64,000 nucleotides of DNA from Hydrogenophaga taeniospiralis (GCF_020510445.1 NZ_JAHBAG010000001.1:3758501-3822500), one strand, 5' to 3'. Shown: positions 44,846-53,732, numbered from the stretch's first letter. The notes: a model not told the origin generated them from the sequence alone. Program-made: numbers and translations.

Positions 44846-46924
44846 CTAGCCTTTGCTGCCGTAGCGCGCCATCAGGCTCGCCTGGGCCGAATGCAGCACG
44901 GCGCGCGTCTTGCCCGTGCCGGTGATGGCCGCGGGCACGTACCGGCCGTCGGGCTGGAGCAGCCAGGCGTCCTTGGTATCGTGCAGGTAGGCCGAGAGGC
45001 ATTCGTCCATGATGCGGCTGCGCAGGGCCGCGTCGGTCACGGGCCAGGCCAGCTCCACGCGGCGCAGCATGTTGCGGTTCATCCAGTCGGCGCTGGCAAG
45101 CCAGAGTTCGTCCGTGCCATCGACCCGGAAATAGAACACCCGGGAGTGCTCCAGCAGGCGCCCGATCACCGAGCGGATGTTCACGTTGTCCGTCACCCCG
45201 GGCACCTGGGCCGGCAGGATGCAGGCGCCGCGCACGATGAGGTCGATCTTCACGCCCTGCTGCGACGCCAGCGCCAGCGCGCGCGCCAGCGGCTCGTCGG
45301 TCAGCGCGTTCATCTTGAGGATGATGCGAGCCTCTTTGCCGGCCTTGGCGGCCGCGCCCGCGGCCTCGACCTTCTCCAGCATCGCCTTGTGCAGATGAAA
45401 CGGCGCGATCAGCGCCTTGTTCAGCCGCGGCAGGCGGTTCTGGCTCGCCAAGTGCAGAAAGATCTGTTCCAGATCGGCGGTGAGCGCGTCGTCGGCCGTG
45501 AGGTAGCTCAGGTCGGTGTAGAGGCGCGCGGTGCCGGGGTTGTAGTTACCGGTGGACAGGTGGCCATAACGGCGCAGCCGGCCGTCTTCGCGGCGGGTGA
45601 TCAGCAGCATCTTGGCGTGGGTCTTGAGACCCACCACGCCGTAGACCACCTGGGCGCCCACCGACTCCAGCCGCTCGGCGTAGTTGATGTTGGCCTCTTC
45701 GTCGAAGCGCGCCTTGAGCTCCACCACGGCGGTGACTTCCTTGCCCCGGCGCACGGCCTCGCGCAGCAGGTCCATCAGCTCGGATTTGGCGCCGGTGCGG
45801 TAGATCGTCTGCTTGATGGCGAGCACGTTCGGGTCTTCCACCGCCTCGCGCAAGAAGGCCAGCACGGCGTCAAAACTCTCGTAGGGCTGGTGGATCAGCA
45901 CGTCGCCCTGCTGCAGCCGCTCGAAATACGACTGCCCCGGGTTGAGCTGCATCGGCCAGCCGGCGTTGTAGCGCTCGAAGCGCAGCGCGGGCGCGTCCAC
46001 CTGGTCGATCAGTTGGTTCAGCCGCACCAGGTTGACCGGACCGGGCACGCGGTAGAGCGACTGCACGGGCAGCGCGAACTGCGCCAGCAGGAACGCAGAC
46101 AGGTATTCCGAGCAGCCGGCCGACACCTCCAGCCGCAGTGCCTCGCCATAGTTGCGCTGCTGCAGCCCCTTGCGCAGCGCGGTGCGCAGGTTCTTCACCT
46201 CTTCCTCGTCCACCGCCAGATCGGAGTGGCGGGTGACGCGGAACTGGGAAAACTCGGTCACCTGGCGGCCCGGAAACAGGTCGGTCAGGTGCGAGCGGAT
46301 CAGGCTGGAGATGGAGACGAAGTGGGTCTGCTTGGAGCCCTTGACCGGGGGCATGCGGAAAAAGCGCGGCAGGATGCGCGGCACCTTGACGATGGCGATC
46401 TCGTTTTCGCGGCCAAAGGCGTCCTTGCCGGTGAGCCGCACGATGAAGTTGAGCGACTTGTTGGCCACCTGGGGGAACGGGTGCGCCGGGTCCAGCCCCA
46501 CGGGCAGCAACAGCGGCTGCACCTCGCGCGCGAAGAAGTCCTTCACCCAGCGGCGCTGGCGCGGGTTGCGCTCGCCATGGGCCACCAGCTTGATGCCCTT
46601 TTTCTCCAGCAGGGGCAACAGCTCGTCGTTGTAGATCGCGTACTGCTGGGACACCAGCTCGTGCACCTTGGCAGACACCTGATCGTGCGTGGCGGCGGTG
46701 TACAGACCGCGCTGCTCGTTGGCCTTGTACGCGCTCAGGTGCGGCGCCATGCGCACTTCGAAGAACTCGTCGAGGTTGCTCGACACGATGCTCAGGTAAC
46801 GCAGCCGCTCCAGCAGCGGCACGTCGGGGCGGCGGGCCCAGTCCATGACCCGCTCATTGAAAGCCAGGATGCTGTGGTCCCGGTCCAGGAATTGCAGGCG
46901 GTTGTTGTTGATGTTGGCGCTCAT
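44846..46924 (-). CDS. ppk1: polyphosphate kinase 1
   Basis: Makes polyphosphate from ATP reversibly; 692 aa from the ATG at 46924 (MSANINNNRLQFLDRDHSIL). The N-terminal domain has the FNERVMDWARRPDVPLLERL block. The phosphohistidine region GLKTHAKMLLITRRE and the second catalytic His in LLEHSRVFYFRVDG are intact, as is LSTGNYNPGTARLYTDLSYL. A TTG at 46936 could add four residues. PhoB-like repeats lie 68-106 bp upstream. Confidence 0.97.
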   Translation of the reverse strand: MSANINNNRLQFLDRDHSILAFNERVMDWARRPDVPLLERLRYLSIVSSNLDEFFEVRMAPHLSAYKANEQRGLYTAATHDQVSAKVHELVSQQYAIYNDELLPLLEKKGIKLVAHGERNPRQRRWVKDFFAREVQPLLLPVGLDPAHPFPQVANKSLNFIVRLTGKDAFGRENEIAIVKVPRILPRFFRMPPVKGSKQTHFVSISSLIRSHLTDLFPGRQVTEFSQFRVTRHSDLAVDEEEVKNLRTALRKGLQQRNYGEALRLEVSAGCSEYLSAFLLAQFALPVQSLYRVPGPVNLVRLNQLIDQVDAPALRFERYNAGWPMQLNPGQSYFERLQQGDVLIHQPYESFDAVLAFLREAVEDPNVLAIKQTIYRTGAKSELMDLLREAVRRGKEVTAVVELKARFDEEANINYAERLESVGAQVVYGVVGLKTHAKMLLITRREDGRLRRYGHLSTGNYNPGTARLYTDLSYLTADDALTADLEQIFLHLASQNRLPRLNKALIAPFHLHKAMLEKVEAAGAAAKAGKEARIILKMNALTDEPLARALALASQQGVKIDLIVRGACILPAQVPGVTDNVNIRSVIGRLLEHSRVFYFRVDGTDELWLASADWMNRNMLRRVELAWPVTDAALRSRIMDECLSAYLHDTKDAWLLQPDGRYVPAAITGTGKTRAVLHSAQASLMARYGSKG

Positions 46925-46991
46925 GGGTTCCGTCAAGGTGTGCGGCCATGCCCGCCTCGCCTCCCCCGACGAACGGCAAGGGCACGCCTGT

Positions 46992-47030
46992 TTGACGATT
47001 ATTCAACGGCGGGATGACGTTTGTGTGACA
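46992..47030 (-). promoter_or_regulatory. PhoB direct-repeat array upstream of ppk1
   Basis: Minus-strand units TGTCAC, CGTCAT, CGTTGA and CGTCAA start exactly 11 bp apart (plus-strand positions 47025, 47014, 47003, 46992). The first two match a Pho box well; the third is weak. The array overlaps the last codons and stop of the upstream glycosyltransferase gene. Confidence 0.68.
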
Positions 47031-48117
47031 GTTTGACACGCTTGAGCACCGGCCCCTGCGACGCTGGCGCACCCGGGCGGGTACTGCGCGGCGTCGTGGT
47101 CCTGGCGGGCGCCACCGCCAGAAACGATACGAACAGCTCGGCCGCCCGGCCCCAGCCAAACAGCAGCGCGCGGTCGCGGGCCTCGTGGCGCTTGACCTTG
47201 AGGGCGTCCACCCAGGCCTCGTGCAGGTCGTCGCGCAGCGCGCCAGCGCCGCTGTCGGCCACCACCTGCAACGGCCCATCCACCGGGTAGGCCGCCACCG
47301 GTACCCCGCAGGCCATGGCTTCGAGCATCACCAGGCCAAAGGTCTCGCTGCGGCTGGGAAACACGAACACGTCGGCGGCCGCGTACACCTGCGCCAACTC
47401 GTGGCGCGGCAGCACGCCGAGCCAGTGCACGTTGGGGTAGCGCTCGCGCAGGGCCGTCTCCAGCGGGCCGACGCCACACACCACCTTGCTGCCCGGCACG
47501 TCCAGGTCGAGGAAGTCCCCGATGTTTTTTTCATAGGACAGGCGCCCCACGAACAGGCTCACCGGCCGGGCCAGTTGGCCCAGCGGTGGATACACCTGCG
47601 CTTCGTCGGCCAGGGCAAAGAGGCGGGTGTCCACCCCGTGCGTCCACTCGCGCAGCTGGCCGAACCCGCGCTGGCGCAGCATCTGCAGCACCCCCACGGT
47701 GGGCACCATCACACCGCTGCTGGGGCGGTGAAAGTGGCGAAACAGCGCGTAGCCCCAGGACAGCGGCACCCCCAGGGCGGCGTGCAGGATCTCCGGGAAC
47801 TTGGTGTGAAACGCGGAGGTGAACGCGAGGCGGCGACGCAGGCAATGGCGCCGGGCCGCCCAGCCCAGCGGGCCTTCGGTGGCGATGTGGATGGCGTCGG
47901 CCTGGGCCGCGTCAATCAGCCGCGACAGCTGGCGCCCGGGAAACAGGGCCAGGTCGATGCCCGCGTACCCCGGGCAGGGCCGGGTGCGGAACTGGCCGGG
48001 CTGGATCACCACCACCTCGTGGCCGCGGGCCTGCAACTCGCGCACCAGCTCCACCAGCGTGGTCACCACGCCATTGACCTGGGGTTGCCAGGCATCCGTC
48101 ACCAGCACGATCTTCAT
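46999..48117 (-). CDS. glycosyltransferase, GT4 type (Agt-like lipid glycosyltransferase)
   Basis: 372 aa from the ATG at 48117 (MKIVLVTDAWQPQVNGVVTT), a cytoplasmic/peripheral GT-B enzyme. The C-terminal donor site reads FVFPSRSETFGLVMLEAMAC with the E-x7-E motif; the middle has LFVGRLSYEKNIGDFL. It belongs to the group with Agt, which makes glyco-diacylglycerols in phosphate-starved bacteria, and it lies 44 bp after the PlcP-like gene that would supply diacylglycerol. Its end carries the ppk1 Pho repeats. A role in another glycolipid or in polysaccharide synthesis remains possible. Confidence 0.83.
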   Translation of the reverse strand: MKIVLVTDAWQPQVNGVVTTLVELVRELQARGHEVVVIQPGQFRTRPCPGYAGIDLALFPGRQLSRLIDAAQADAIHIATEGPLGWAARRHCLRRRLAFTSAFHTKFPEILHAALGVPLSWGYALFRHFHRPSSGVMVPTVGVLQMLRQRGFGQLREWTHGVDTRLFALADEAQVYPPLGQLARPVSLFVGRLSYEKNIGDFLDLDVPGSKVVCGVGPLETALRERYPNVHWLGVLPRHELAQVYAAADVFVFPSRSETFGLVMLEAMACGVPVAAYPVDGPLQVVADSGAGALRDDLHEAWVDALKVKRHEARDRALLFGWGRAAELFVSFLAVAPARTTTPRSTRPGAPASQGPVLKRVKLSHKRHPAVE

Positions 48118-48161
48118 ATCTGTGTCTCCCCTGTTCTCCAAATTCGGTGGCGCGCGGCCGC

Positions 48162-49082
48162 TCAGGCGCTGCTGCGTTCGCGCCATGCCTCGTCCATGGC
48201 CCGGGCCGCGGCCGGCGCCGGCTGCTCCGCGGATGCGGCCACCGCCGGGCTGGCGCTCGGGCGCCAGTGCACCAGCTCCAGCCGGCCATTCATGTGTTCC
48301 ACCAAGGCCGACAGGCTCTCGACCCAATCGCCATCGTTGCAGTAGAGCGTGCCGTCGATGGTGCGCATTTCGGGCCGGTGGATGTGGCCGCAGACCACGC
48401 CCTGGTAGCCCCGCTGCCGCGCCTCGGCCGCCACGGCGCGCTCGAAATCGGTCACGTAGTTCAGCGCGCTCTTGACCTTGTGTTTCAGATACTGCGAGAG
48501 CGACCAGTACGGCAGGCCCAGGCGAGCGCGCAGCGAGTTCAGGTGGCGGTTCAGGCGCAGCGTGAACTCGTAGAGGTTGTCGCCCACGTAGGCCAGCCAC
48601 TTGGCGCACTGGATCACGCCGTCGAAATGGTCGCCGTGCACCACCCACAGGCGCTGCCCGTCGGCCGTGGTGTGAACAGCCTCGTTGCTGACCTCGATGC
48701 CGCCGAAGTTGTGGCCGTGGAACTGGCGCGCGAACTCGTCGTGGTTGCCCGGCACGAACACCACGCGGCAGCCCTTGCGGGCACGGCGCAGCAGTTTCTG
48801 CACCACGTCGTTGTGCGCCTGCGGCCAGAACCATTTGCGGCGCAACTGCCAGCCGTCGATGATGTCGCCCACCAGGTACAGCGTCTGGCTCGGGTGGTGT
48901 TTCAGGAACGCCAACAAGGCCCCCGCCTGGCAGCCCGCCGTGCCCAGGTGCAGATCGGAAATGAAAACGGCCCGGTAGCGGGGCGCTTCACTGCCACCCG
49001 GGTGGTCATCGCCAACGTCCTGGGTCGGCGGCAAACCCGCCACCAAACCCCAACCGCCCAATGCTTCAAAGGTCGTTCTCAT
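48162..49082 (-). CDS. PlcP-like metallophosphatase (phospholipase C-type)
   Basis: Calcineurin-like metallophosphatase, 306 aa, with metal motifs FISDLHLGTAGCQAGALL, YLVGDIIDGW, VFVPGNHDEFARQ and GVVCGHIHRPEMR. Such proteins are usually labelled UDP-2,3-diacylglucosamine diphosphatase, but the blocks KWFWPQAHNDVVQKLLRRAR and RLGLPYWSLSQYLKHKVKSA are those I associate with PlcP of phosphate-starved rhizobia, which converts phospholipids to diacylglycerol. The neighbouring glycosyltransferase supports that role. The 40 residues before VFISDLHLG are low in similarity. AAGGA before the ATG gives a good ribosome binding site. Confidence 0.82.
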   Translation of the reverse strand: MRTTFEALGGWGLVAGLPPTQDVGDDHPGGSEAPRYRAVFISDLHLGTAGCQAGALLAFLKHHPSQTLYLVGDIIDGWQLRRKWFWPQAHNDVVQKLLRRARKGCRVVFVPGNHDEFARQFHGHNFGGIEVSNEAVHTTADGQRLWVVHGDHFDGVIQCAKWLAYVGDNLYEFTLRLNRHLNSLRARLGLPYWSLSQYLKHKVKSALNYVTDFERAVAAEARQRGYQGVVCGHIHRPEMRTIDGTLYCNDGDWVESLSALVEHMNGRLELVHWRPSASPAVAASAEQPAPAAARAMDEAWRERSSA

Positions 49083-49125
49083 CTTTGTTCCTTTGGATCA
49101 CAGCAAACCCAGCAGAGCAGAAGTG

Positions 49126-49209
49126 ACTCCCCCCAAGGGCACCGCCGGGCCGGCTTTGCCGGACGGCCAGTGCCGCCCCCTGGGGGGTCGCGCGTAGCGC
49201 GGCGGGGGG
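49126..49209. repeat. intergenic GC-rich double-hairpin repeat, copy C (inverted)
   Basis: Reads on the minus strand as CCCCCCGCCGCGCTACGCGCGACC-CCCCAGGGGG followed by a CCGGCAAAGCCGG hairpin, matching copy A at 22400 in order. It begins right after the olsB stop codon and fills the gap to plcP, so it may act as a transcription or mRNA 3'-end signal. Confidence 0.68.
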
Positions 49210-50076
49210 TCAATCCTTCAAGAAGTGCTTGCGATAACGCGCCGGCAGGTCGGCGATGCGCATCAGCATGGGCAGGTCGGCGGCGTTGAAGTCCGGGTCC
49301 CAGGCCGGTGGGCCCAGCACCTTGGCGCCCAGGCGCAGGTAGCCCTTGATCAGCGCGGGCGGCTCCACGTCCAGCGTGTCGTCGAGCTGCTCGATGGGCA
49401 GCGGCAGGCGCGGGCGCACATGGCAGTCGATCGGGGCCAGGTGTTTCTCTTTCACCTGGCGCCAGATGCTGGCCGCGGCGTGGCCGCCGCCCACCACACC
49501 GTGCGGGCCCTCGTATTGCATGGGGATGCTGGCGCAACCGATCATGGTGTCGAGCTGGTTGCGCACCATGAACTCGGCCAGCGCGCCCCACAGGGCCATG
49601 ATCACGCCGCCGTGGCGGTGGTCCTTGTGCACGCAGCTGCGGCCCAGCTCCACCATGCGCTCGCGCACACCGCGCAGGCGGGTCAGGTCGAACTCGGTGT
49701 CGCTGTAGGTGCTGCCCACGCGGCGGGCCTGGGCCGGCGTGAGCACGCGGTAGGTGCCGATCACCCGACCACTGGCGGCGTCGCGCACCAGCAGGTGTTC
49801 ACAGAAGTCGTCGAACAGGTCCACATCGTGGCCGGGCACGGCGTTGGACAGGATGGCCCCCATCTCGCCGGCGAACACGGCGTGCCTCAGCCGTTGGGCT
49901 TCACGAACCTCGTCCAGATGCCGGGCCCACGAGACATCGATGCCGCTCCCTGCGGCAGGCGTCCCCAGCGCAGGCGCCACCAGGGCTTGTGGCTGGAAAT
50001 CGGTGCGGGGATGAAGTGACCTCCGTGGCCGGGTGACCGGCGAGAAGTCCAGCGTCGGGGTGGGCAGTTCTTTCAT
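49210..50076 (-). CDS. olsB: OlsB-like L-ornithine N-acyltransferase (GNAT fold)
   Basis: Transfers a 3-hydroxyacyl chain from ACP to ornithine, the first step of phosphorus-free ornithine lipids. The GNAT-like core includes VREAQRLRHAVFAGEMGA, DLFDDFCEHLLVRDAASGRVIGT-type strands (split here), ELGRSCVHKDHRHGGVIMAL and IGCASIPMQYEGPHG, the OlsB pattern. The start is ATG at 50076 (MKELPTPTLDF) with GGAG six bases before it, 288 aa; an ATG at 50136 would add 20 residues. No olsA is adjacent. The four-unit PhoB array upstream suggests induction by low phosphate. Confidence 0.85.
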   Translation of the reverse strand: MKELPTPTLDFSPVTRPRRSLHPRTDFQPQALVAPALGTPAAGSGIDVSWARHLDEVREAQRLRHAVFAGEMGAILSNAVPGHDVDLFDDFCEHLLVRDAASGRVIGTYRVLTPAQARRVGSTYSDTEFDLTRLRGVRERMVELGRSCVHKDHRHGGVIMALWGALAEFMVRNQLDTMIGCASIPMQYEGPHGVVGGGHAAASIWRQVKEKHLAPIDCHVRPRLPLPIEQLDDTLDVEPPALIKGYLRLGAKVLGPPAWDPDFNAADLPMLMRIADLPARYRKHFLKD

Positions 50077-50160
50077 GTTCGGCTCCAGGTTCGTTGCGCC
50101 TGCCAGAGGCGCGGTGTTGATTGGGCTGTTGTTCATGAACCTGCATTCTGGGAACCGGGC

Positions 50161-50199
50161 GTGACCCGTCTGTGGCACTTGCGTGAAGCTTTCGTGACA
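50161..50199 (-). promoter_or_regulatory. four-unit PhoB direct-repeat array upstream of olsB
   Basis: Minus-strand units TGTCAC, CTTCAC, TGCCAC and GGTCAC begin at exact 11-bp steps (plus-strand starts 50194, 50183, 50172, 50161). All four keep the CAC core. That is two adjacent Pho boxes' worth of half-sites, ending 85 bp before the chosen start. Confidence 0.75.
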
Positions 50200-50242
50200 G
50201 GGCCGGCACACCACAAAAACCCAGCGCCGACAGGCCTGGCCA

Positions 50243-50275
50243 TTGCACGATTCCATATTTCAAGTATTATTGAAA
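50243..50275 (+). promoter_or_regulatory. arsR promoter with overlapping ArsR operator; likely leaderless start
   Basis: -35 TTGCAC (50243-50248), 16-bp spacer, -10 TATTAT (50265-50270). The palindrome TTTCAA-GTATTA-TTGAAA (50258-50275) covers the -10 and ends one base before the ATG at 50277. Predicted transcription start is at or next to the start codon and there is no ribosome binding site, so the message may be leaderless. Confidence 0.68.
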
Positions 50276-50276
50276 C

Positions 50277-50630
50277 ATGGAAATCACCACCCCCCAGGAA
50301 TCCCAGGCCTTGAGCGCGCTGGCCGCGCTCGCCCAGGTGCAGCGCCTGCGCGCCTTCCGTGCGCTGGTCGTGGCCGGCCCCGATGGCCTCACGCCCGGCG
50401 TGTTGGCCGAACAGCTGGGGGTGTCGCCCAGCGCGCTCTCGTTCCACCTCAAGGAACTGGCCCACGCCGACCTGGTGAGCGCCGAGCCGCAGGGCCGCCA
50501 CCTGATCTACCGCGCCAGCTTCGACCGCATGAACGCCCTGCTCGGCTACCTCACCGAACACTGCTGCGCCGGTCAGACCTGCGAAGTGCCGGCGGACGCC
50601 GGCTGCACCGACTGCGGGACCGCACCATGA
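50277..50630 (+). CDS. arsR: ArsR-family metalloregulatory repressor
   Basis: 117 aa winged-helix repressor: LAALAQVQRLRAFRALVVAG, then the recognition region LTPGVLAEQLGVSPSALSFH and HLIYRASFDRMNALLGYLTE. The C-terminus has CCAGQTC, and two more Cys (GCTDCG), a thiol cluster suited to bind trivalent arsenic outside the DNA-binding helix, as in ArsR types with C-terminal sites. It overlaps the next gene by ATGA and heads the ars operon. Confidence 0.93.
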   Translation: MEITTPQESQALSALAALAQVQRLRAFRALVVAGPDGLTPGVLAEQLGVSPSALSFHLKELAHADLVSAEPQGRHLIYRASFDRMNALLGYLTEHCCAGQTCEVPADAGCTDCGTAP

Positions 50631-51937
50631 ACCTGGCCGACGCCATCAACCTGGGCTGCGCCTGCCAGACCCTGCGGCCCTCACGCCTGCGCGAGCAGCT
50701 GGAAACCAGCCCGGCGCTCGGCGGCCTGACCGCGCGGCTGGCTGAGAGCCACCCGCACCTGTTTTCGGCCAGCGCCGTGTTCCTCGACCCCGGGGTGCGG
50801 CAGCAGATCGTGCAAGCCGTGGAGGCGATGGAACGCGTCATCGCCCTGCCCGCCTGGCGCGAGCAGGCCCTGGCGCGCGCGAACCCGATCGCGGCTTTGG
50901 ACTGGGGCCCGGCCGGTGTTTTCATGGGCTACGACTTCCACCTCAGCGCCGATGGCCCCAAGCTGATCGAGATCAACAGCAACGCCGGCGGCGCCCTGCT
51001 CAACGCCGCGCTGGCCAGGGCCCACCGCGCCTGCTGCGCCGGCTTCGAACCGCTGTTCGACCCGGCCGACACGCTGCTGCGGCTCGACGAGGTGTTCGTC
51101 GCCATGTTCCGCGCGGAATGGCAATCGCAGCGCGGCGACGCACCGCTGCGCAACGTGCTGATCGTGGACGATGCACCCGGCCAGCAGTACCTGGCCCCCG
51201 AGTTTCAGATGGCGCGCGCGCTATTCGCCGCCCAGGGCCTGATCGCCGTGGTGGCCGATGCGCACGAGCTGCAGTGGCGCGACGGCGCGCTCTGGCACCC
51301 GGCCCTGCCGGATGGCATGCCGGTGGACCTGGTCTACAACCGCCTGACGGATTTCTACCTGCAGGACAACGGCCACGAAGCGCTGCAACAGGCCTACCGC
51401 GCGGGCGCGGCCGTGGTCACGCCGCACCCGCGCACGCATGCGCTGTACGCCGACAAACGCAACCTGATCGCCTTGTCCGACCCCGCGCTGCTCGAAACCT
51501 GGGGCGTGAGCGAAGCCGACCGCGCCGTGCTGCGCCAGGTGGTACCCGCCACGCAGCGCGTCACCGCTGCCAACGCCGACGCGCTCTGGGCCCAGCGGCG
51601 CACACTGTTCTTCAAACCCGCCGCCGGCTTCGGCGCGCGCGCCGCCTACCGCGGCGACAAGCTCACCCGGCGCGTGTGGGGCGAGATCCTCGCGGGCGAC
51701 TACGTGGCCCAGACCACCGTGCCGCCCAGCGAGCGGCTGGTGTCCGTCGATGGCCAGACCACGCTGCTCAAGCTGGATCTGCGCGCCTACACCTACCGCG
51801 GCCAGGTGCAGCTTCTGGCCGCGCGCACCTGGTCGGGCCAGACCACCAATTTCCGCACCGAAGGCGGCGGCTTTTCGCCAGTGGTGGTGCTGCCGCCCGC
51901 CGCCTCGCTCCCCAACCCCTTTCCTTTCCAAGCCTGA
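50627..51937 (+). CDS. ATP-grasp-like protein of unknown function in the ars operon
   Basis: 436 aa; not a known Ars protein to me. It has ATP-grasp features in permuted order: the Mg-binding-type motif PKLIEINSNAGGALLN lies at 112-125, whereas the Lys and Gly-rich loop TLFFKPAAGFGARAAYRG come later at 326-343, followed by LKLDLRAYTYRGQVQ (381-395). Glutathionylspermidine-synthase-like enzymes are circularly permuted this way. Cys pairs C11/C13 and C136/C137 could touch arsenic. Its ATG overlaps the arsR stop and the Cys-rich peptide follows 12 bp later. It may ligate a small thiol or amino acid, but this is inference. Confidence 0.75.
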   Translation: MNLADAINLGCACQTLRPSRLREQLETSPALGGLTARLAESHPHLFSASAVFLDPGVRQQIVQAVEAMERVIALPAWREQALARANPIAALDWGPAGVFMGYDFHLSADGPKLIEINSNAGGALLNAALARAHRACCAGFEPLFDPADTLLRLDEVFVAMFRAEWQSQRGDAPLRNVLIVDDAPGQQYLAPEFQMARALFAAQGLIAVVADAHELQWRDGALWHPALPDGMPVDLVYNRLTDFYLQDNGHEALQQAYRAGAAVVTPHPRTHALYADKRNLIALSDPALLETWGVSEADRAVLRQVVPATQRVTAANADALWAQRRTLFFKPAAGFGARAAYRGDKLTRRVWGEILAGDYVAQTTVPPSERLVSVDGQTTLLKLDLRAYTYRGQVQLLAARTWSGQTTNFRTEGGGFSPVVVLPPAASLPNPFPFQA

Positions 51938-51949
51938 CTGGAGCTACCG

Positions 51950-52147
51950 ATGAAACGCTTTCACGTCTGGGAACAGTTCCACACGCTGGACAAAATTCCC
52001 GTGTTCAGCGAGACCCGTGCGCCCGAGCCGGCGACCTCGGCCTGCTGTGCCCCCCAGACCCCGGCGGCCCGGCCCGTGTCCATCCCGCTGGCGGCCGCGC
52101 CGTGCTGCGGCCCTGCGTCGTCCGCCCACCCCTCCGGCTGCTGCTGA
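51950..52147 (+). pseudogene. internally deleted ArsI/CadI-like protein keeping its Cys-rich tail
   Basis: 65-aa in-frame ORF with GGAG before the ATG. It begins MKRFHV, the typical start of ArsI/CadI glyoxalase-fold proteins, then jumps to WEQFHTLDKIPVFSETRA, which resembles the C-terminal end of those proteins, followed by ACCAP, PCCGP and GCC. About 100-120 central residues with the metal and arsenical sites are missing. It is therefore a remnant, or a re-used small thiol-rich peptide with three Cys pairs (32-33, 52-53, 64-65). The comparison to ArsI is from memory. Confidence 0.65.
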
Positions 52148-52176
52148 GCGCCTACCTCAACGAATCCACTTTCGCC

Positions 52177-52698
52177 ATGACCACCCCGAACCAGACCCTG
52201 AACGTCCTCTTTCTCTGCACCCACAACTCGGCCCGCAGCATCTTGGCCGAGGCCGCCCTGAACCACCTGGGAAAGGTCAAAGGCGTGCAGCGATTCCGCG
52301 GCTTCTCCGCCGGCAGCAGCCCACGCGACAACCAGCAACCCAACCCGCTCGCCCTTCGCGCCCTGCAGGACGCCGGCATCGCCACCGAGGGCCTGAGCAG
52401 CAAGAGCTGGGACGTGTTCGCCCTGGCCGATGCGCCCCGCATGGACCTGGTGATCACGGTCTGCGACAACGCCGCTGGCGAGGTCTGCCCGTACTGGCCC
52501 GGCCAGCCGGCCACCGCGCACTGGGGCTATGCCGACCCGTCGAACGCGCCGGGCAGTGAAGCGGACAAACTCGCGGCCTTCAAGCAGACGCTGCTCGCCA
52601 TCCACCGCCGGCTGGAGCTGCTGATCAACCTGCCCCTGGCGAGCGTGGACCGCCTGCTGCTGCAACAACAGGCCCGCGATCTGGCGCAGAAAGACTGA
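52177..52698 (+). CDS. arsC: arsenate reductase, low-molecular-weight phosphatase type
   Basis: 173 aa from the ATG at 52177. The P-loop is [17 protein letters not shown] (C14-x5-R20), and the redox region [18 protein letters not shown] provides the extra Cys. C-terminal [18 protein letters not shown] has the catalytic-type Asp. This is a different family from the glutaredoxin-linked enzyme at 31.7 kb. It lies 5 bp before acr3, giving reduction followed by export. Confidence 0.94.
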   Translation: MTTPNQTLNVLFLCTHNSARSILAEAALNHLGKVKGVQRFRGFSAGSSPRDNQQPNPLALRALQDAGIATEGLSSKSWDVFALADAPRMDLVITVCDNAAGEVCPYWPGQPATAHWGYADPSNAPGSEADKLAAFKQTLLAIHRRLELLINLPLASVDRLLLQQQARDLAQKD

Positions 52699-52703
52699 GC
52701 ACC

Positions 52704-53732
<1,029 letters not shown>

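Noticed and set aside
46999..48834. 611-aa version of the glycosyltransferase
   Set aside because: The N-terminal part is a frame-shifted shadow of the PlcP-like gene; the GT4 protein starts MKIVLVTDAW.
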